Origin: Lysobacter_C viscosus
Lineage (GTDB): Bacteria > Pseudomonadota > Gammaproteobacteria > Xanthomonadales > Xanthomonadaceae
Assembly (NCBI RefSeq): GCF_046600715.1
Contig: NZ_JBJMAV010000008.1
Span: 37,315 to 101,314 of the forward strand
Direction of reading: 5' to 3'
DNA: 64,000 nucleotides
The notes under the pieces were generated by a model. That model worked only from the letters and a program-made list of their open reading frames with translations, ran no database searches and was not told where the DNA came from. Every line of letters starts with the position of its first letter. Within the stretch, counting starts at the first letter, position 1. A program made the position numbers and the translations under genes. Shown piece by piece: positions 28,324 through 36,773 of this stretch.

Positions 28324-29469
28324 ATGACCGAGGCACCGCTTGCCCTGACCGTCGGTGTGGTCGCCGAGACCGCGCCGGGCGAACGTCGCGTGGCGATGAC
28401 CCCGGAAACCTGTCGCAAGCTGGTGGCCGCCGGCGCGCACGTACGCGTCCAACACGGCGCCGGCAGCCGCGCCGGGTTTGCCGACGAGGCCTACCGTGAA
28501 GCGGGGGCCGGGCTGGACGCGGCCGACGCGGTCCTGGCCTGTGACGTGCTGCTCTGCGTCAGGCCCCCCGTGCCGGAGCGCCTGCTGCAGCTGCGCGAAG
28601 GCGCGGCGATCGTCGGCCTGCTGGCACCGGAGGCCGATCCCGCGCGCGCCGACGCGATCCGCACGCGCGGCCTGCATGCGTTCCCGCTTGAGCGGTTGCC
28701 ACGGACGACGCGCGCCCAATCGATGGACGTGCTCAGTTCCCAGGCCGGCATGGCGGGCTACAAGGCGACCCTGCTCGCAGCTCAACTGGTGCCGCGGTTC
28801 TTCCCGATGCTGACCACCGCCGCCGGCACGATCCGACCCTCGCGGGTACTGGTGATCGGCGCCGGCGTGGCCGGCCTGCAGGCCATCGCCACCGCGCGCC
28901 GCCTCGGGGCGCAGGTCGAAGGGTTCGACGTGCGGCCGGAAACCCGCGAGCAGATCGAATCGCTGGGCGCCCGCTTCCTTGACCTGGGCGTGTCGGCGGC
29001 GGGCGAGGGCGGTTACGCCCGCACGCTCACCGAGGAGGAGCGGGCCGAGCAGCAGAAGCGACTGGCCGCGCACCTCAAGCAGGTGGACGTGCTGATCTGC
29101 ACCGCTGCCGTGCCCGGACGCCCGGCGCCCCGGATCGTGGGGGCGGACATGGTCGCGGGCATGAAGCCGGGCAGCGTCATCGTCGATTTGGCCGCCGAAA
29201 GCGGCGGCAACTGCGAGCTGACCCGGCCGGGCGAAACGGTCGACGTGGGCGGCGTGGTGATCGCCGGGCCGGTTGACCTGGCCAGCCAGGGCGCCCTGCA
29301 TGCCAGCGAGATGTATGCGCGCAACGTCTTCAACTTCGTGTCGCTGTTCATCCGCGACGGGCGTCTGTCGTACGACTGGGACGACGAACTGCTGGCACGC
29401 ACGGTGTGGCCCGATCGCGCCCCAGTCCCGGCCCCCCCGGTCCCCGCGGCACAAACAACGGGCGACTGA
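28324..29469 (+). CDS. pntAA: NAD(P) transhydrogenase subunit alpha part 1 (domain I)
   Basis: 381 residues. The NAD(H)-binding peripheral domain of the proton-translocating transhydrogenase, which makes NADPH at the cost of proton-motive force. The alanine-dehydrogenase-like N-terminus (GERRVAMTPETCRKL) is followed by RAQSMDVLSSQAGMAGYKA and the Rossmann motif VIGAGVAGLQAIATARRLGA near residue 177. The AAGCG ribosome binding site is weak but AAAGGA lies 7 bases before the ATG. The partner genes pntAB and pntB are 1.8 kb downstream on the same strand, separated by an opposite-strand cassette. Confidence 0.94.
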   Translation: MTEAPLALTVGVVAETAPGERRVAMTPETCRKLVAAGAHVRVQHGAGSRAGFADEAYREAGAGLDAADAVLACDVLLCVRPPVPERLLQLREGAAIVGLLAPEADPARADAIRTRGLHAFPLERLPRTTRAQSMDVLSSQAGMAGYKATLLAAQLVPRFFPMLTTAAGTIRPSRVLVIGAGVAGLQAIATARRLGAQVEGFDVRPETREQIESLGARFLDLGVSAAGEGGYARTLTEEERAEQQKRLAAHLKQVDVLICTAAVPGRPAPRIVGADMVAGMKPGSVIVDLAAESGGNCELTRPGETVDVGGVVIAGPVDLASQGALHASEMYARNVFNFVSLFIRDGRLSYDWDDELLARTVWPDRAPVPAPPVPAAQTTGD

Positions 29470-29502
29470 GCCCGGACCGGGCCAGGCCTCGGCGCCCCCA
29501 CT

Positions 29503-29970
29503 TCAGTCGGCGTCGCGGGTGCGCTCCGGCGGCGGGTTGGAGCGCACCCATTCGCGTCTCTGCTCGCCCGTCATGGCCCGCCATTGCGCCTTCAGCGCCG
29601 CGCGCTCGCCTGGGGGCAGCGCACGCATCCGCGCATAGAGCGAGCGCATCTGTTCACGCTGTTCGTGGCTCATGTGGCGCCAGCGTTCCATCCCCGAGCG
29701 CGCCTGCCGGCGCTGGTCGGGGGTCATCTCCCGCCAGCGCCGGGCATGCTCGAGCATGCGTGGCCGGTTGGCGGGTTCGCTGTTCCAGCGCTCGCGCAAC
29801 GGGGTGACCAGCAACTCGCGCTGTTGCGGCGTCAGCCGGTCCCAGTCGGGCAGTGGCGTGGCGGCCCCTGGCGTGGCGGGCCCGGCTGCGACGGTGCCCG
29901 CCGCCAGCAGCAGGGTTGCCGTGGCAGTGGCCAGCCACCGGCGTCGTGGCAGGTAAGGCAGGGACGGCAT
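29503..29970 (-). CDS. DUF3106 secreted repeat protein
   Basis: 155 residues. Signal peptide (RRRWLATATATLLLAAGTVAAG) followed by a charged region with repeated helical modules: LTPQQRELL, MTPDQRRQARSGMERW, MSHEQREQMRSLYARM, LPPGERAALKAQWRAM, TGEQRREWVR. This pattern of about 17 residues is the DUF3106 signature. Periplasmic, function unknown. It starts 1 base after the stop of the DUF3619-like gene and is the last gene of the sigma-factor cassette. Confidence 0.85.
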   Translation of the reverse strand: MPSLPYLPRRRWLATATATLLLAAGTVAAGPATPGAATPLPDWDRLTPQQRELLVTPLRERWNSEPANRPRMLEHARRWREMTPDQRRQARSGMERWRHMSHEQREQMRSLYARMRALPPGERAALKAQWRAMTGEQRREWVRSNPPPERTRDAD

Positions 29971-29971
29971 T

Positions 29972-30382
29972 TCAGGGCTCCCGTGTCGGGGGCAGGTCGT
30001 CGTTGACGGCCAGCCAGAGGTACATGTCGGGGTTCTCGTCCAGGGTGGCGACGATCTCTTCGATATCAGCGGCCGGACCGTCCGCGTCCATCGCGTCCGC
30101 CGCGGCCACCTGCGGGGCCATCGCGGTGGTGGCCGCCCCCGGTGCGACGAAGCGCAGTCCCAGTGCCAGCGCGGCCACGGCGGCGAAGGCGCCGGCCCAC
30201 TGCCACGCCGGTGCCGTCCGCTTCCGCCGGGTGGCGGGGGCCAATGCCGTCCGGCGTGCCGCCCGCAGGGCGCCGGCGGTGGAGGGCGGCAGCGAGTGCA
30301 GGCCCTGCGCGTATCGCGCCCGCATGGCGCTGTCGAAGGCGTCGCCATCCCGTGCCTGCAGGTTCGGATCTCGTGTGCTCAT
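29972..30382 (-). CDS. DUF3619-like single-pass membrane protein, putative anti-sigma factor
   Basis: 136 residues. A cytoplasmic N-terminal stretch with RYAQGLHSLPPSTAGALRAARR is followed by one transmembrane segment (about 62-81, WQWAGAFAAVAALALGLRFV) and a periplasmic acidic C-terminus. Layout and its position directly after an ECF sigma gene (4-base ATGA overlap) suggest an anti-sigma factor. I place it in DUF3619 from the sigma-DUF3619-DUF3106 gene order and the single membrane pass; the assignment to that family is moderate. Confidence 0.72.
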   Translation of the reverse strand: MSTRDPNLQARDGDAFDSAMRARYAQGLHSLPPSTAGALRAARRTALAPATRRKRTAPAWQWAGAFAAVAALALGLRFVAPGAATTAMAPQVAAADAMDADGPAADIEEIVATLDENPDMYLWLAVNDDLPPTREP

Positions 30383-30987
30383 CGCCAGGGTTCCAGGTGC
30401 CGTTGCAGCGCTTCGCGGGCGCGGAAAAGGTGGGTCTTGACTGCGCCTTCGCTGCAGCCCATGACACGTGAGGTGGTCGCTACGTCGAGCTCTTCCAGAA
30501 TGCGAAGGGTGAACGCCTCGCGCTGCCTGCGCGGCAACTGTCGCAGCGCATCGGCCAGCTCCCGGTACGCCTCCTGCCCGTCGTGCGTCCGACCGGGTCC
30601 TGCAGCGCTGGGGTCCGCCCATTCCACCGGGTTGTCGCGCTCGTCGTCGGTGCTGGGCGCCAACCACCGCAGGCGCAGGCTGCGCCGACGCTGGATGTCG
30701 ACGATCCGGCTGCGCAGGATGCTCCAGAACAGGGGCGTCCATTCCGTCGCCGGGCGGTCGGCGTAGGCGAGCATCTTCACCATCGCGTCCTGCACCGCGT
30801 CCAGCGCGTCATCGCGCTGGCGCAGCCCGATCTCGGCGAACCGGAATGCGCGGGTCTGGATGCCGGCCAGGAACGCTTCCAGCGTCCCCGGGATGGCGAC
30901 GCCATCGCCGTCGCCGTCGGCGGATCGGATCGGGGCCGCCACGGGGGGCGGCCGGGTTTCGTCATGGACGGACACGAGCTGCAGCAT
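30379..30987 (-). CDS. ECF-type RNA polymerase sigma factor
   Basis: 202 residues. A short unstructured N-terminus precedes region 2 (about 40-105: DDALDAVQDAMVKMLAYAD, then FWSILRSRIVDIQRRR), which binds the -10 element. Region 4 follows (about 145-195: LRQLPRRQREAFTLR, then SEGAVKTHLFRAREAL), which binds the -35 element. No region 1.1 or 3, as is usual for extracytoplasmic-function factors. It heads the three-gene cassette read against the pnt genes. The target regulon is unknown; autoregulation would place a promoter within 30988-31271. Confidence 0.9.
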   Translation of the reverse strand: MLQLVSVHDETRPPPVAAPIRSADGDGDGVAIPGTLEAFLAGIQTRAFRFAEIGLRQRDDALDAVQDAMVKMLAYADRPATEWTPLFWSILRSRIVDIQRRRSLRLRWLAPSTDDERDNPVEWADPSAAGPGRTHDGQEAYRELADALRQLPRRQREAFTLRILEELDVATTSRVMGCSEGAVKTHLFRAREALQRHLEPWR

Positions 30988-31271
30988 AGCGATCGGTCGT
31001 CAGCAGGTGCATCGGTGCGGGTGGGCCGCCCACCGCTGCGCGGGGACGGTACACGGGCCGCGTATGGCGACGGTCGGTCATGGAATGCGGGCGTCATGTG
31101 TCCGGGGCGGGGCAGGTGCAGGGGCAGGCGGCTTGCAACCCACGGGCTGCACCCGGGGAGAACGCCGGCGGCCGCCCGGCGTTGACCGGCTGTCGGCACC
31201 ATTCAGGCGCCGGTTATGATGCCGCCATGCGCCGCGGCACCCTGCGCATGCCGCGTTCCCACGGAGGCAAG

Positions 31272-31583
31272 ATGATCGACGGCCTGGATGCGCTTTACAT
31301 CTTCATGCTGGCCGGGGTGGCCGGCCACGTGATCATTTCGCGGGTGCCGGTGATCCTGCATACGCCGCTGATGTCGGGGTCCAACTTCATCCACGGGATC
31401 GTGCTGGTCGGCGCGATGGTGGTGCTCGGCCATGCCGACACGACCGCCGAGAAGGTGGTCGGCTTCATCGCCGTGCTGCTGGGCGCGGGCAACGCTGCCG
31501 GCGGCTACGTGGTGACCGAGCGGATGCTCGAGATGTTCAAGTCCAGCCGCAAACCCGCCCCGCGCCCCGGGGACCAGCCATGA
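31272..31583 (+). CDS. pntAB: NAD(P) transhydrogenase subunit alpha part 2 (membrane domain)
   Basis: 103 residues with three transmembrane segments (about 6-27, 38-57, 63-87). It supplies part of the proton channel (domain II). The ATG at 31272 has a GGAGG ribosome binding site 6 bases upstream; an earlier ATG at 31227 would add a basic leader. It overlaps pntB by 4 bases. The 284 bases upstream to the sigma gene show no ORF and must carry divergent promoters. Confidence 0.93.
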   Translation: MIDGLDALYIFMLAGVAGHVIISRVPVILHTPLMSGSNFIHGIVLVGAMVVLGHADTTAEKVVGFIAVLLGAGNAAGGYVVTERMLEMFKSSRKPAPRPGDQP

Positions 31584-33013
31584 GCGTCCCCGCGCTGCTG
31601 GCGGGCGCCAGCTACCTGGTCGCGGCGACCCTGTTCCTGCTCGGCCTGCAGCGCATGGCCTCGCCGGCCACCGCGCGCAGCGGCATCCAGTGGGCGGGCT
31701 GGGGAATGTTGATCGCCACTGCCGCCACCTTCTTCCTGCCCGGTCTGCACAACCTGGAGTTGATCGTCATCGCGCTGGTGCTGGGCACGGTGCTGGCCTG
31801 GGTGTCGGGCAAGCGCGTGGCGATCACCGACATGCCGCAGATGGTCGCGCTCTACAACGGCATGGGCGGCGGCTCGGCGGCGGCGATCGGCGCGGTCGAG
31901 TTGCTGCGCTGGTCTGCCGCCCGGCAGGACGACGGCACCCTGCGCGGGCTGCAGGCATCGCTGGATGCCGCCCCGCCTTCGATGGTGACGGTGGTCCTGG
32001 CCGTGCTGGGCGGGGCGATCGGTGCGGTGGCGCTTTCGGGCTCGGTGGTGGCATGGGCCAAGCTGGACGGTCGGCTCGACCGGCGGGTGGTGTTCCCGGC
32101 GCAGCAGTTGTTCAACGCCGCGGTGCTGGTGGCGATGGTGGTGGCCGGCGGCATTGCCGTACAGAGCCTGGACCTGACCGCGATCATCGTGTTCTTCGCC
32201 CTGGCGCTGGCGCTGGGCGTGCTGATGACACTGCCGATCGGCGGCGCCGACATGCCCGTGGTGATCTCGCTGTACAACGCGCTGACCGGCCTTGCGGTGG
32301 CCTTCGAAGGCTACGTGCTGGGCAACCCGGCACTGATCATCGCCGGCACCATGGTCGGGGCGGCGGGCATGCTGCTGACGCGGTTGATGGCCAAGGCGAT
32401 GAACCGCTCGGTGCACAGCGTCCTGTTCTCGAATTTCGGCGGTGGCGGTACGGCCCAGGAGATCGCGGGCAGCCAGCGCTCGATCGATGCGGCCGATGTC
32501 GCGGCGATGATGGCCTATGCCGAGCGGGTGGTGATCGTCCCCGGCTACGGCCTGGCCGTGGCCCAGGCACAACACAAGATATGGGAGCTGACCCAGCGCC
32601 TGGTCGAGCGCGGGGTCAAGGTGAAGTTCGCGATCCACCCGGTCGCCGGTCGCATGCCCGGGCACATGAACGTACTTCTCGCCGAGGCCGGAGTGCCCTA
32701 CGACCTCATCGCCGACATGGACGACATCAACCCGGAGTTCGCCACCACCGATGTCTCGCTTGTGATCGGCGCCAACGACGTGGTCAACCCGGTGGCCAAG
32801 ACCGATCCGGCCAGCCCGATCTACGGGATGCCGATCCTGGACGTTGTCGATTCGCGCAACACCATCGTCATCAAGCGCGGCAAGGGCACCGGGTTCGCCG
32901 GCATCGAGAACGCGCTGTTCTATGCCGACAACACCCGGATGCTATACGGCGACGGAGCCGAGATGGCCGCTGCGCTGGTGAGTGAGCTCAAGGCGCTGGA
33001 CGGCGGGCACTGA
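31580..33013 (+). CDS. pntB: NAD(P) transhydrogenase subunit beta
   Basis: 477 residues. About nine transmembrane helices form the rest of the proton channel (residues 1-265). Domain III, the NADP(H)-binding part, then follows: the region around VIVPGYGLAVAQAQHKIWEL, HPVAGRMPGHMNVLLAEAGV, and GANDVVNPVAK. Closely coupled to pntAB by ATGA. Complete; length matches the three-gene Pnt type in which the alpha subunit is split. Confidence 0.96.
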   Translation: MSVPALLAGASYLVAATLFLLGLQRMASPATARSGIQWAGWGMLIATAATFFLPGLHNLELIVIALVLGTVLAWVSGKRVAITDMPQMVALYNGMGGGSAAAIGAVELLRWSAARQDDGTLRGLQASLDAAPPSMVTVVLAVLGGAIGAVALSGSVVAWAKLDGRLDRRVVFPAQQLFNAAVLVAMVVAGGIAVQSLDLTAIIVFFALALALGVLMTLPIGGADMPVVISLYNALTGLAVAFEGYVLGNPALIIAGTMVGAAGMLLTRLMAKAMNRSVHSVLFSNFGGGGTAQEIAGSQRSIDAADVAAMMAYAERVVIVPGYGLAVAQAQHKIWELTQRLVERGVKVKFAIHPVAGRMPGHMNVLLAEAGVPYDLIADMDDINPEFATTDVSLVIGANDVVNPVAKTDPASPIYGMPILDVVDSRNTIVIKRGKGTGFAGIENALFYADNTRMLYGDGAEMAAALVSELKALDGGH

Positions 33014-33031
33014 AGCCGGGCCCGCCCCGGC

Positions 33032-33472
33032 TCAACGCGAAGCCACCGCGGCCAGCACCAACGCCGCGGCAATCCACGCCAGGTCCGCGGTCCCGTTGGC
33101 GAGCTGGGCCAGCGTCCAGGCGAGGTTGTGGCCCAGCTTGGACGCCGACTCCCACGGCTGCAGGCCGAGCATCGCGCCCAGGTGCGCCGCGATCAGCCAC
33201 CAGTTGGCGACGACGATCGCCAGCCCGGTGCCGGTAACGCCCAGGGCGAGCCGGCCGACGCCCGGGCGCCAGCCACCAAGACGCAGCACCCAGGCCACGT
33301 CCAGCGCCGCCAGCAGGGCCATCCAGCTGTACTGGCGGCCGCTGTAGCTACCCAGCAGTACCCAGACCGCGGCAAAGCCGAACACCGCCACCGCCAGCAG
33401 CGCCCACGACATACCGCCCACGCCGTGCTTGGGGCGGCGGGTGCCGGTGGATCGGGTGAGGGAGGCGGGCAT
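33032..33472 (-). CDS. Small integral membrane protein of unknown function
   Basis: 146 residues from ATG 33472. Four hydrophobic spans (about 21-40, 49-65, 75-97 and 120-144) with a basic N-terminus (TGTRRPKHG). I recognise no family motif. It lies convergent to pntB (18 bases between stops) and divergent from sufT. The frame continues upstream to 33667 but that part overlaps sufT and lacks hydrophobic character, so it is excluded. Confidence 0.65.
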   Translation of the reverse strand: MPASLTRSTGTRRPKHGVGGMSWALLAVAVFGFAAVWVLLGSYSGRQYSWMALLAALDVAWVLRLGGWRPGVGRLALGVTGTGLAIVVANWWLIAAHLGAMLGLQPWESASKLGHNLAWTLAQLANGTADLAWIAAALVLAAVASR

Positions 33473-33587
33473 GGGTGGAGGCGACTCGCAGAAGGTGGCA
33501 GCCCGACAGGATAGCCGGCCCGGCCCCGGCCGCGCCGGTACAATGGCAGGTCTCGTGCCAGCCTCCGGCACCCTGAACTGATCCGGC

Positions 33588-34139
33588 ATGTATTCCCGCA
33601 GCAGCGAACCCGTCCGCTTCGAACGCGATTGCCCCGCCGTCCTCGTCCCCCAGGGGGACGAGGTCAACCTGCCCGCGGGCAGCGTGGGCTACATCACCCA
33701 GGCGTTGGGAGGCAGCTACACCGTCTTCGTGGAAGGCAACCTGTTCCGCATCGCCGGGTCCGATGCCGACGCGCTGGGCAAGGAGCCCCCCGAACCGTTG
33801 CGACTGCCGGAAGGCGCGGACGACGAGGCCGTCGAGCAACTGGTGTGGAAGCAGTTGCGGACCTGCTTCGATCCGGAGATCCCGGTCAACATCGTCGACC
33901 TGGGGCTGATCTACGAGGTCCACCTGCTGCCTGCCGATGCCGGCCAGCGGATGATCGAGGTCAAGATGACCCTGACCGCGCCGGCGTGCGGCATGGGCGA
34001 CATCCTGGTCGATGACGTCCGCAGCAAGCTGGAGATGATCCCCACCGTCGCCGAGGCCGACGTGGAGCTGGTCTTCGACCCGCCGTGGAACCGCACGATG
34101 ATGTCTGAAGTGGCGCGGCTCGAGACGGGCATGCTCTGA
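33588..34139 (+). CDS. sufT: Putative Fe-S cluster assembly protein SufT
   Basis: 183 residues. The C-terminal half is a MIP18/DUF59 domain: DPEIPVNIVDLGLIYEV (95-111), and TAPACGMGD with the conserved Cys134. The N-terminal extension of about 85 residues is the SufT-specific part. SufT helps maturation of Fe-S proteins under high demand (family knowledge). No other suf or isc gene is nearby, so it acts with genes elsewhere. Confidence 0.9.
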   Translation: MYSRSSEPVRFERDCPAVLVPQGDEVNLPAGSVGYITQALGGSYTVFVEGNLFRIAGSDADALGKEPPEPLRLPEGADDEAVEQLVWKQLRTCFDPEIPVNIVDLGLIYEVHLLPADAGQRMIEVKMTLTAPACGMGDILVDDVRSKLEMIPTVAEADVELVFDPPWNRTMMSEVARLETGML

Positions 34140-34516
34140 CGACGGCTACCGCCCCGGCCCGTTCACCGCCACGCCTCGTCGAAATCCCTGAATCTGCCGT
34201 CTGGTCGCGTTCGTGCGAGGCCCGTGCGCGGGCGCCGTCTGCAAGCGGCGTGCCGTGTGCCCGGTGCCGCACTTGCGTGGCCGGATCATGACTTTTGGCA
34301 GGGCGATCGCGGGATATGTGATGTGGGTCGCACTTTGAAGCGTGAAATTGCTGCGCCTGCAACTTGAACTTCACGTAAACGGTCACGTAGCGTCAATGTT
34401 CTGACGTTCAGCGTCAGGCCATGCCGCCATGCCGCCGGCCGAAGAGCCGGTTCAGTCCATGGCGGTTTCGTCGCATTTTGCGGCACACATCACGAAAGTC
34501 TTCGGGGGTTTCACTG
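34140..34516. promoter_or_regulatory. 377-base intergenic region upstream of the secreted protease
   Basis: No convincing gene. The distal part is ordinary. Close to the protease it becomes less GC-rich and holds two CACGTA repeats (34372-34377 and 34384-34389) and a perfect dyad CTGACG-N5-CGTCAG (34401-34417). These could be operator sites for a regulator of the protease. I see no clear -35/-10 pair. Confidence 0.35.
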
Positions 34517-36586
34517 ATGTCTCAGCACTACTCGGGCCTGCGCGTACGCGCGCTGGTCGCTGCCACTACGCTCGCTCTCGCCTCGTCTACGGCCTTTGCC
34601 GCCGACCGGGTCAACATGGCCGGCCTGCAATCGGCGCCCACCCACGACCGTTTCATCGTCAAGTACCGTCCCGGCAGCGCGCCGCAGACGAGCGCCGCTT
34701 CGTTGAAGACCGCGCTCAACCGCGCCGCCACCGCCGCGCGCGGCGGCAAGGCCCTGGGCCTGCAGCGCCTGCGCCGCATCTCCACCGGTGCCGACGTCGT
34801 CACCACCAATCGCAAGCTCGACCGCGTCGAGGCCGCCACGCTGATGCGCCAGCTGGCCGCCGATCCGAACGTCGAGTACGTCGAGGTCGACCAGCTGCTG
34901 CAGCCGCTGTTGACGCCCAACGACCCGCGCTACAGCCAGCAGTGGGGCTACTTCAACGCCACCGGCGGCATCCGTGCCGACCAGGCGTGGGACGTGAGCA
35001 CCGGCCAGGGCATCGTGGTCGCCGTGCTCGACACCGGCAGCACCAGCCACAGCGACCTCAACGGCAACACCATCGCCGGCTACGACATGATCAGCGACGC
35101 CACCGTGGGTGGCGACGGCAACGGCCGTGACAGCAACCCGGCTGATCCCGGCGACTACTCCGGTGGCCAGAACTCCAGCTGGCACGGCACCCACGTGGCC
35201 GGCACCGTCGCGGCCCTGACCAACAACAACAACGGCGTCGCCGGCACCGCGTTCGGTGCCAAGGTGCAGCACGTGCGCGTGCTGGGCAGGGGGGGCGGTT
35301 ACACCTCCGACATCGCCGACGGCATCACCTGGGCGTCGGGCGGCAGCGTCAGCGGCGCGCCCGCCAATGCCACCCCGGCCGAAGTGATCAACATGAGCCT
35401 GGGCGGCAGCGGTTCGTGCGGTTCCACCACGCAGAACGCCATCAATGGCGCCATCGCGCGTGGCACGACCGTGGTCGTCGCCGCCGGCAACAGCAACGCC
35501 AACGTATCGGGCTTCACCCCCGGTAACTGCAACGGCGTGATCTCCGTGGCCGCCACCGACATCAACGGCTCGCGCGCCAGCTTCTCCAACTACGGCACGC
35601 TCATCGACGTGTCCGCCCCGGGCGTGAACATCCAGTCCACCCTCAACAGCGGCAGCACCACGCCGGGTTCGGAAAGCTATGCCAGCTACAACGGCACCTC
35701 CATGGCCGCGCCGCACGTGGCGGGCGTGGTGGCGCTGATGCAGGCCGCTGCATCGTCGCCGCTAACCCCGGCGCAGGTCGAGCAGGTCCTGAAGGACACC
35801 GCACGTGCACTGCCGGGCAGCTGCTCGGGCGGCTGCGGCGCGGGCATCATCAACGCCAAGGCGGCGGTGGATGCCGTGTCGGGTGGTGGAACGGATCCGG
35901 ATCCCGTCCCCGGCGACAGCGTGTTGACCAAGGGCGTTGCCAAGACGGGCCTGGCCGCCAGCACCGGCAACTCGCTCAACTTCACGATGGCCGTGCCGTC
36001 GGGCGCCAGCAACCTGACGTTCAACATGTCCGGTGGCACCGGTGATGCGGATCTCTACGTCCGCTTCGGCAGCGCACCGACCGATACCACCTACACCTGC
36101 CGTCCGTACCTCAACGGCAACAACGAGACCTGCACCATCGCAGCACCCAGCGCGGGTACCTACCACGTCCGGGTGAAGGCCTACTCGACCTTCTCCGGCG
36201 TCAGCCTGGTCGGCAACTACGACACCAGCAGTGGCGGTGGCGAGCCGCAGACCTATACCAACAGCGGCAACTACTCGATCTATGACAACGCCACCGTGGA
36301 AAGCCCCATCTCGGTGTCGGGCCGCAGCGGCAATGCCCCCAGCAGCGTGCCGGTGGCCGTGGACATCCGCCACACCTACAAGGGTGACCTGCGGGTGGAC
36401 GTGGTCGCGCCGGATGGCTCGGTCTACAACATCCACAACCGCTCCGGGGGCAGCGCCGACAACGTCATCGGTACCGCCACGCTCAACCTGTCCAGCGAAG
36501 CCCTCAACGGCACCTGGAAGCTGCGCGTGAACGACAACTACCGCGGCGATACCGGCTACATCAACAGCTGGAGCATCACGTTCTGA
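34517..36586 (+). CDS. Secreted subtilisin-like serine protease with PPC and P domains
   Basis: 689 residues. Signal peptide to about residue 29 (ATTLALASSTAFAA-D); inhibitor-I9-like propeptide about 43-130; S8 catalytic domain about 145-450 with Asp172 (VLDTGS), His223 (HGTHVAGT), oxyanion Asn325 (AAGNSN) and Ser395 (NGTSMAAPH). A prepeptidase C-terminal domain follows (about 470-570, with GDADLYVRFG), then a proprotein-convertase P domain (about 580-689, with DIRHTYKGDLRVDVVAPDG). Catalytic-domain Cys pairs (301/338 and 436/440) may form disulfides. ATG 34517 is chosen over an upstream start because it gives a clean signal. Ends in a strong terminator. Probably an extracellular nutrient or predation protease. 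Confidence 0.93.
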   Translation: MSQHYSGLRVRALVAATTLALASSTAFAADRVNMAGLQSAPTHDRFIVKYRPGSAPQTSAASLKTALNRAATAARGGKALGLQRLRRISTGADVVTTNRKLDRVEAATLMRQLAADPNVEYVEVDQLLQPLLTPNDPRYSQQWGYFNATGGIRADQAWDVSTGQGIVVAVLDTGSTSHSDLNGNTIAGYDMISDATVGGDGNGRDSNPADPGDYSGGQNSSWHGTHVAGTVAALTNNNNGVAGTAFGAKVQHVRVLGRGGGYTSDIADGITWASGGSVSGAPANATPAEVINMSLGGSGSCGSTTQNAINGAIARGTTVVVAAGNSNANVSGFTPGNCNGVISVAATDINGSRASFSNYGTLIDVSAPGVNIQSTLNSGSTTPGSESYASYNGTSMAAPHVAGVVALMQAAASSPLTPAQVEQVLKDTARALPGSCSGGCGAGIINAKAAVDAVSGGGTDPDPVPGDSVLTKGVAKTGLAASTGNSLNFTMAVPSGASNLTFNMSGGTGDADLYVRFGSAPTDTTYTCRPYLNGNNETCTIAAPSAGTYHVRVKAYSTFSGVSLVGNYDTSSGGGEPQTYTNSGNYSIYDNATVESPISVSGRSGNAPSSVPVAVDIRHTYKGDLRVDVVAPDGSVYNIHNRSGGSADNVIGTATLNLSSEALNGTWKLRVNDNYRGDTGYINSWSITF

Positions 36587-36636
36587 TCGTGGTCTGAAGA
36601 TCGAACGGACTCTATCCGAGTCATTGCGACATCTTG

Positions 36637-36666
36637 GACCCCGGCTTCGGCCGGGGTCTTCTTTTA
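36637..36666 (+). terminator. Rho-independent terminator of the protease gene
   Basis: Perfect 9-base stem GACCCCGGC / GCCGGGGTC with the stable tetraloop TTCG, immediately followed by TTCTTTTA. It lies 50 bases after the protease stop. Confidence 0.95.
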
Positions 36667-36773
36667 TGTGACGAAGGCGAATGCGAGGCCGCTCGAAGAA
36701 GCCGCTGCCGCAAGCGCGCTTCGGCCGACGAGGTCCCCGGGGTGCGGCTGGCGCTGCGCCTGCGGGCGGGAGG

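Noticed and set aside
26431..29454. 1007-codon open frame on the minus strand opposite the DUF1631 and pntAA genes
   Set aside because: Shadow of two solid plus-strand genes; Arg/Ser-rich with no motif.
29470..31271. Mobile element carrying the sigma cassette
   Set aside because: No transposase, terminal inverted repeats or target duplication were seen at the borders; the insertion idea is kept only as a gene-order question.
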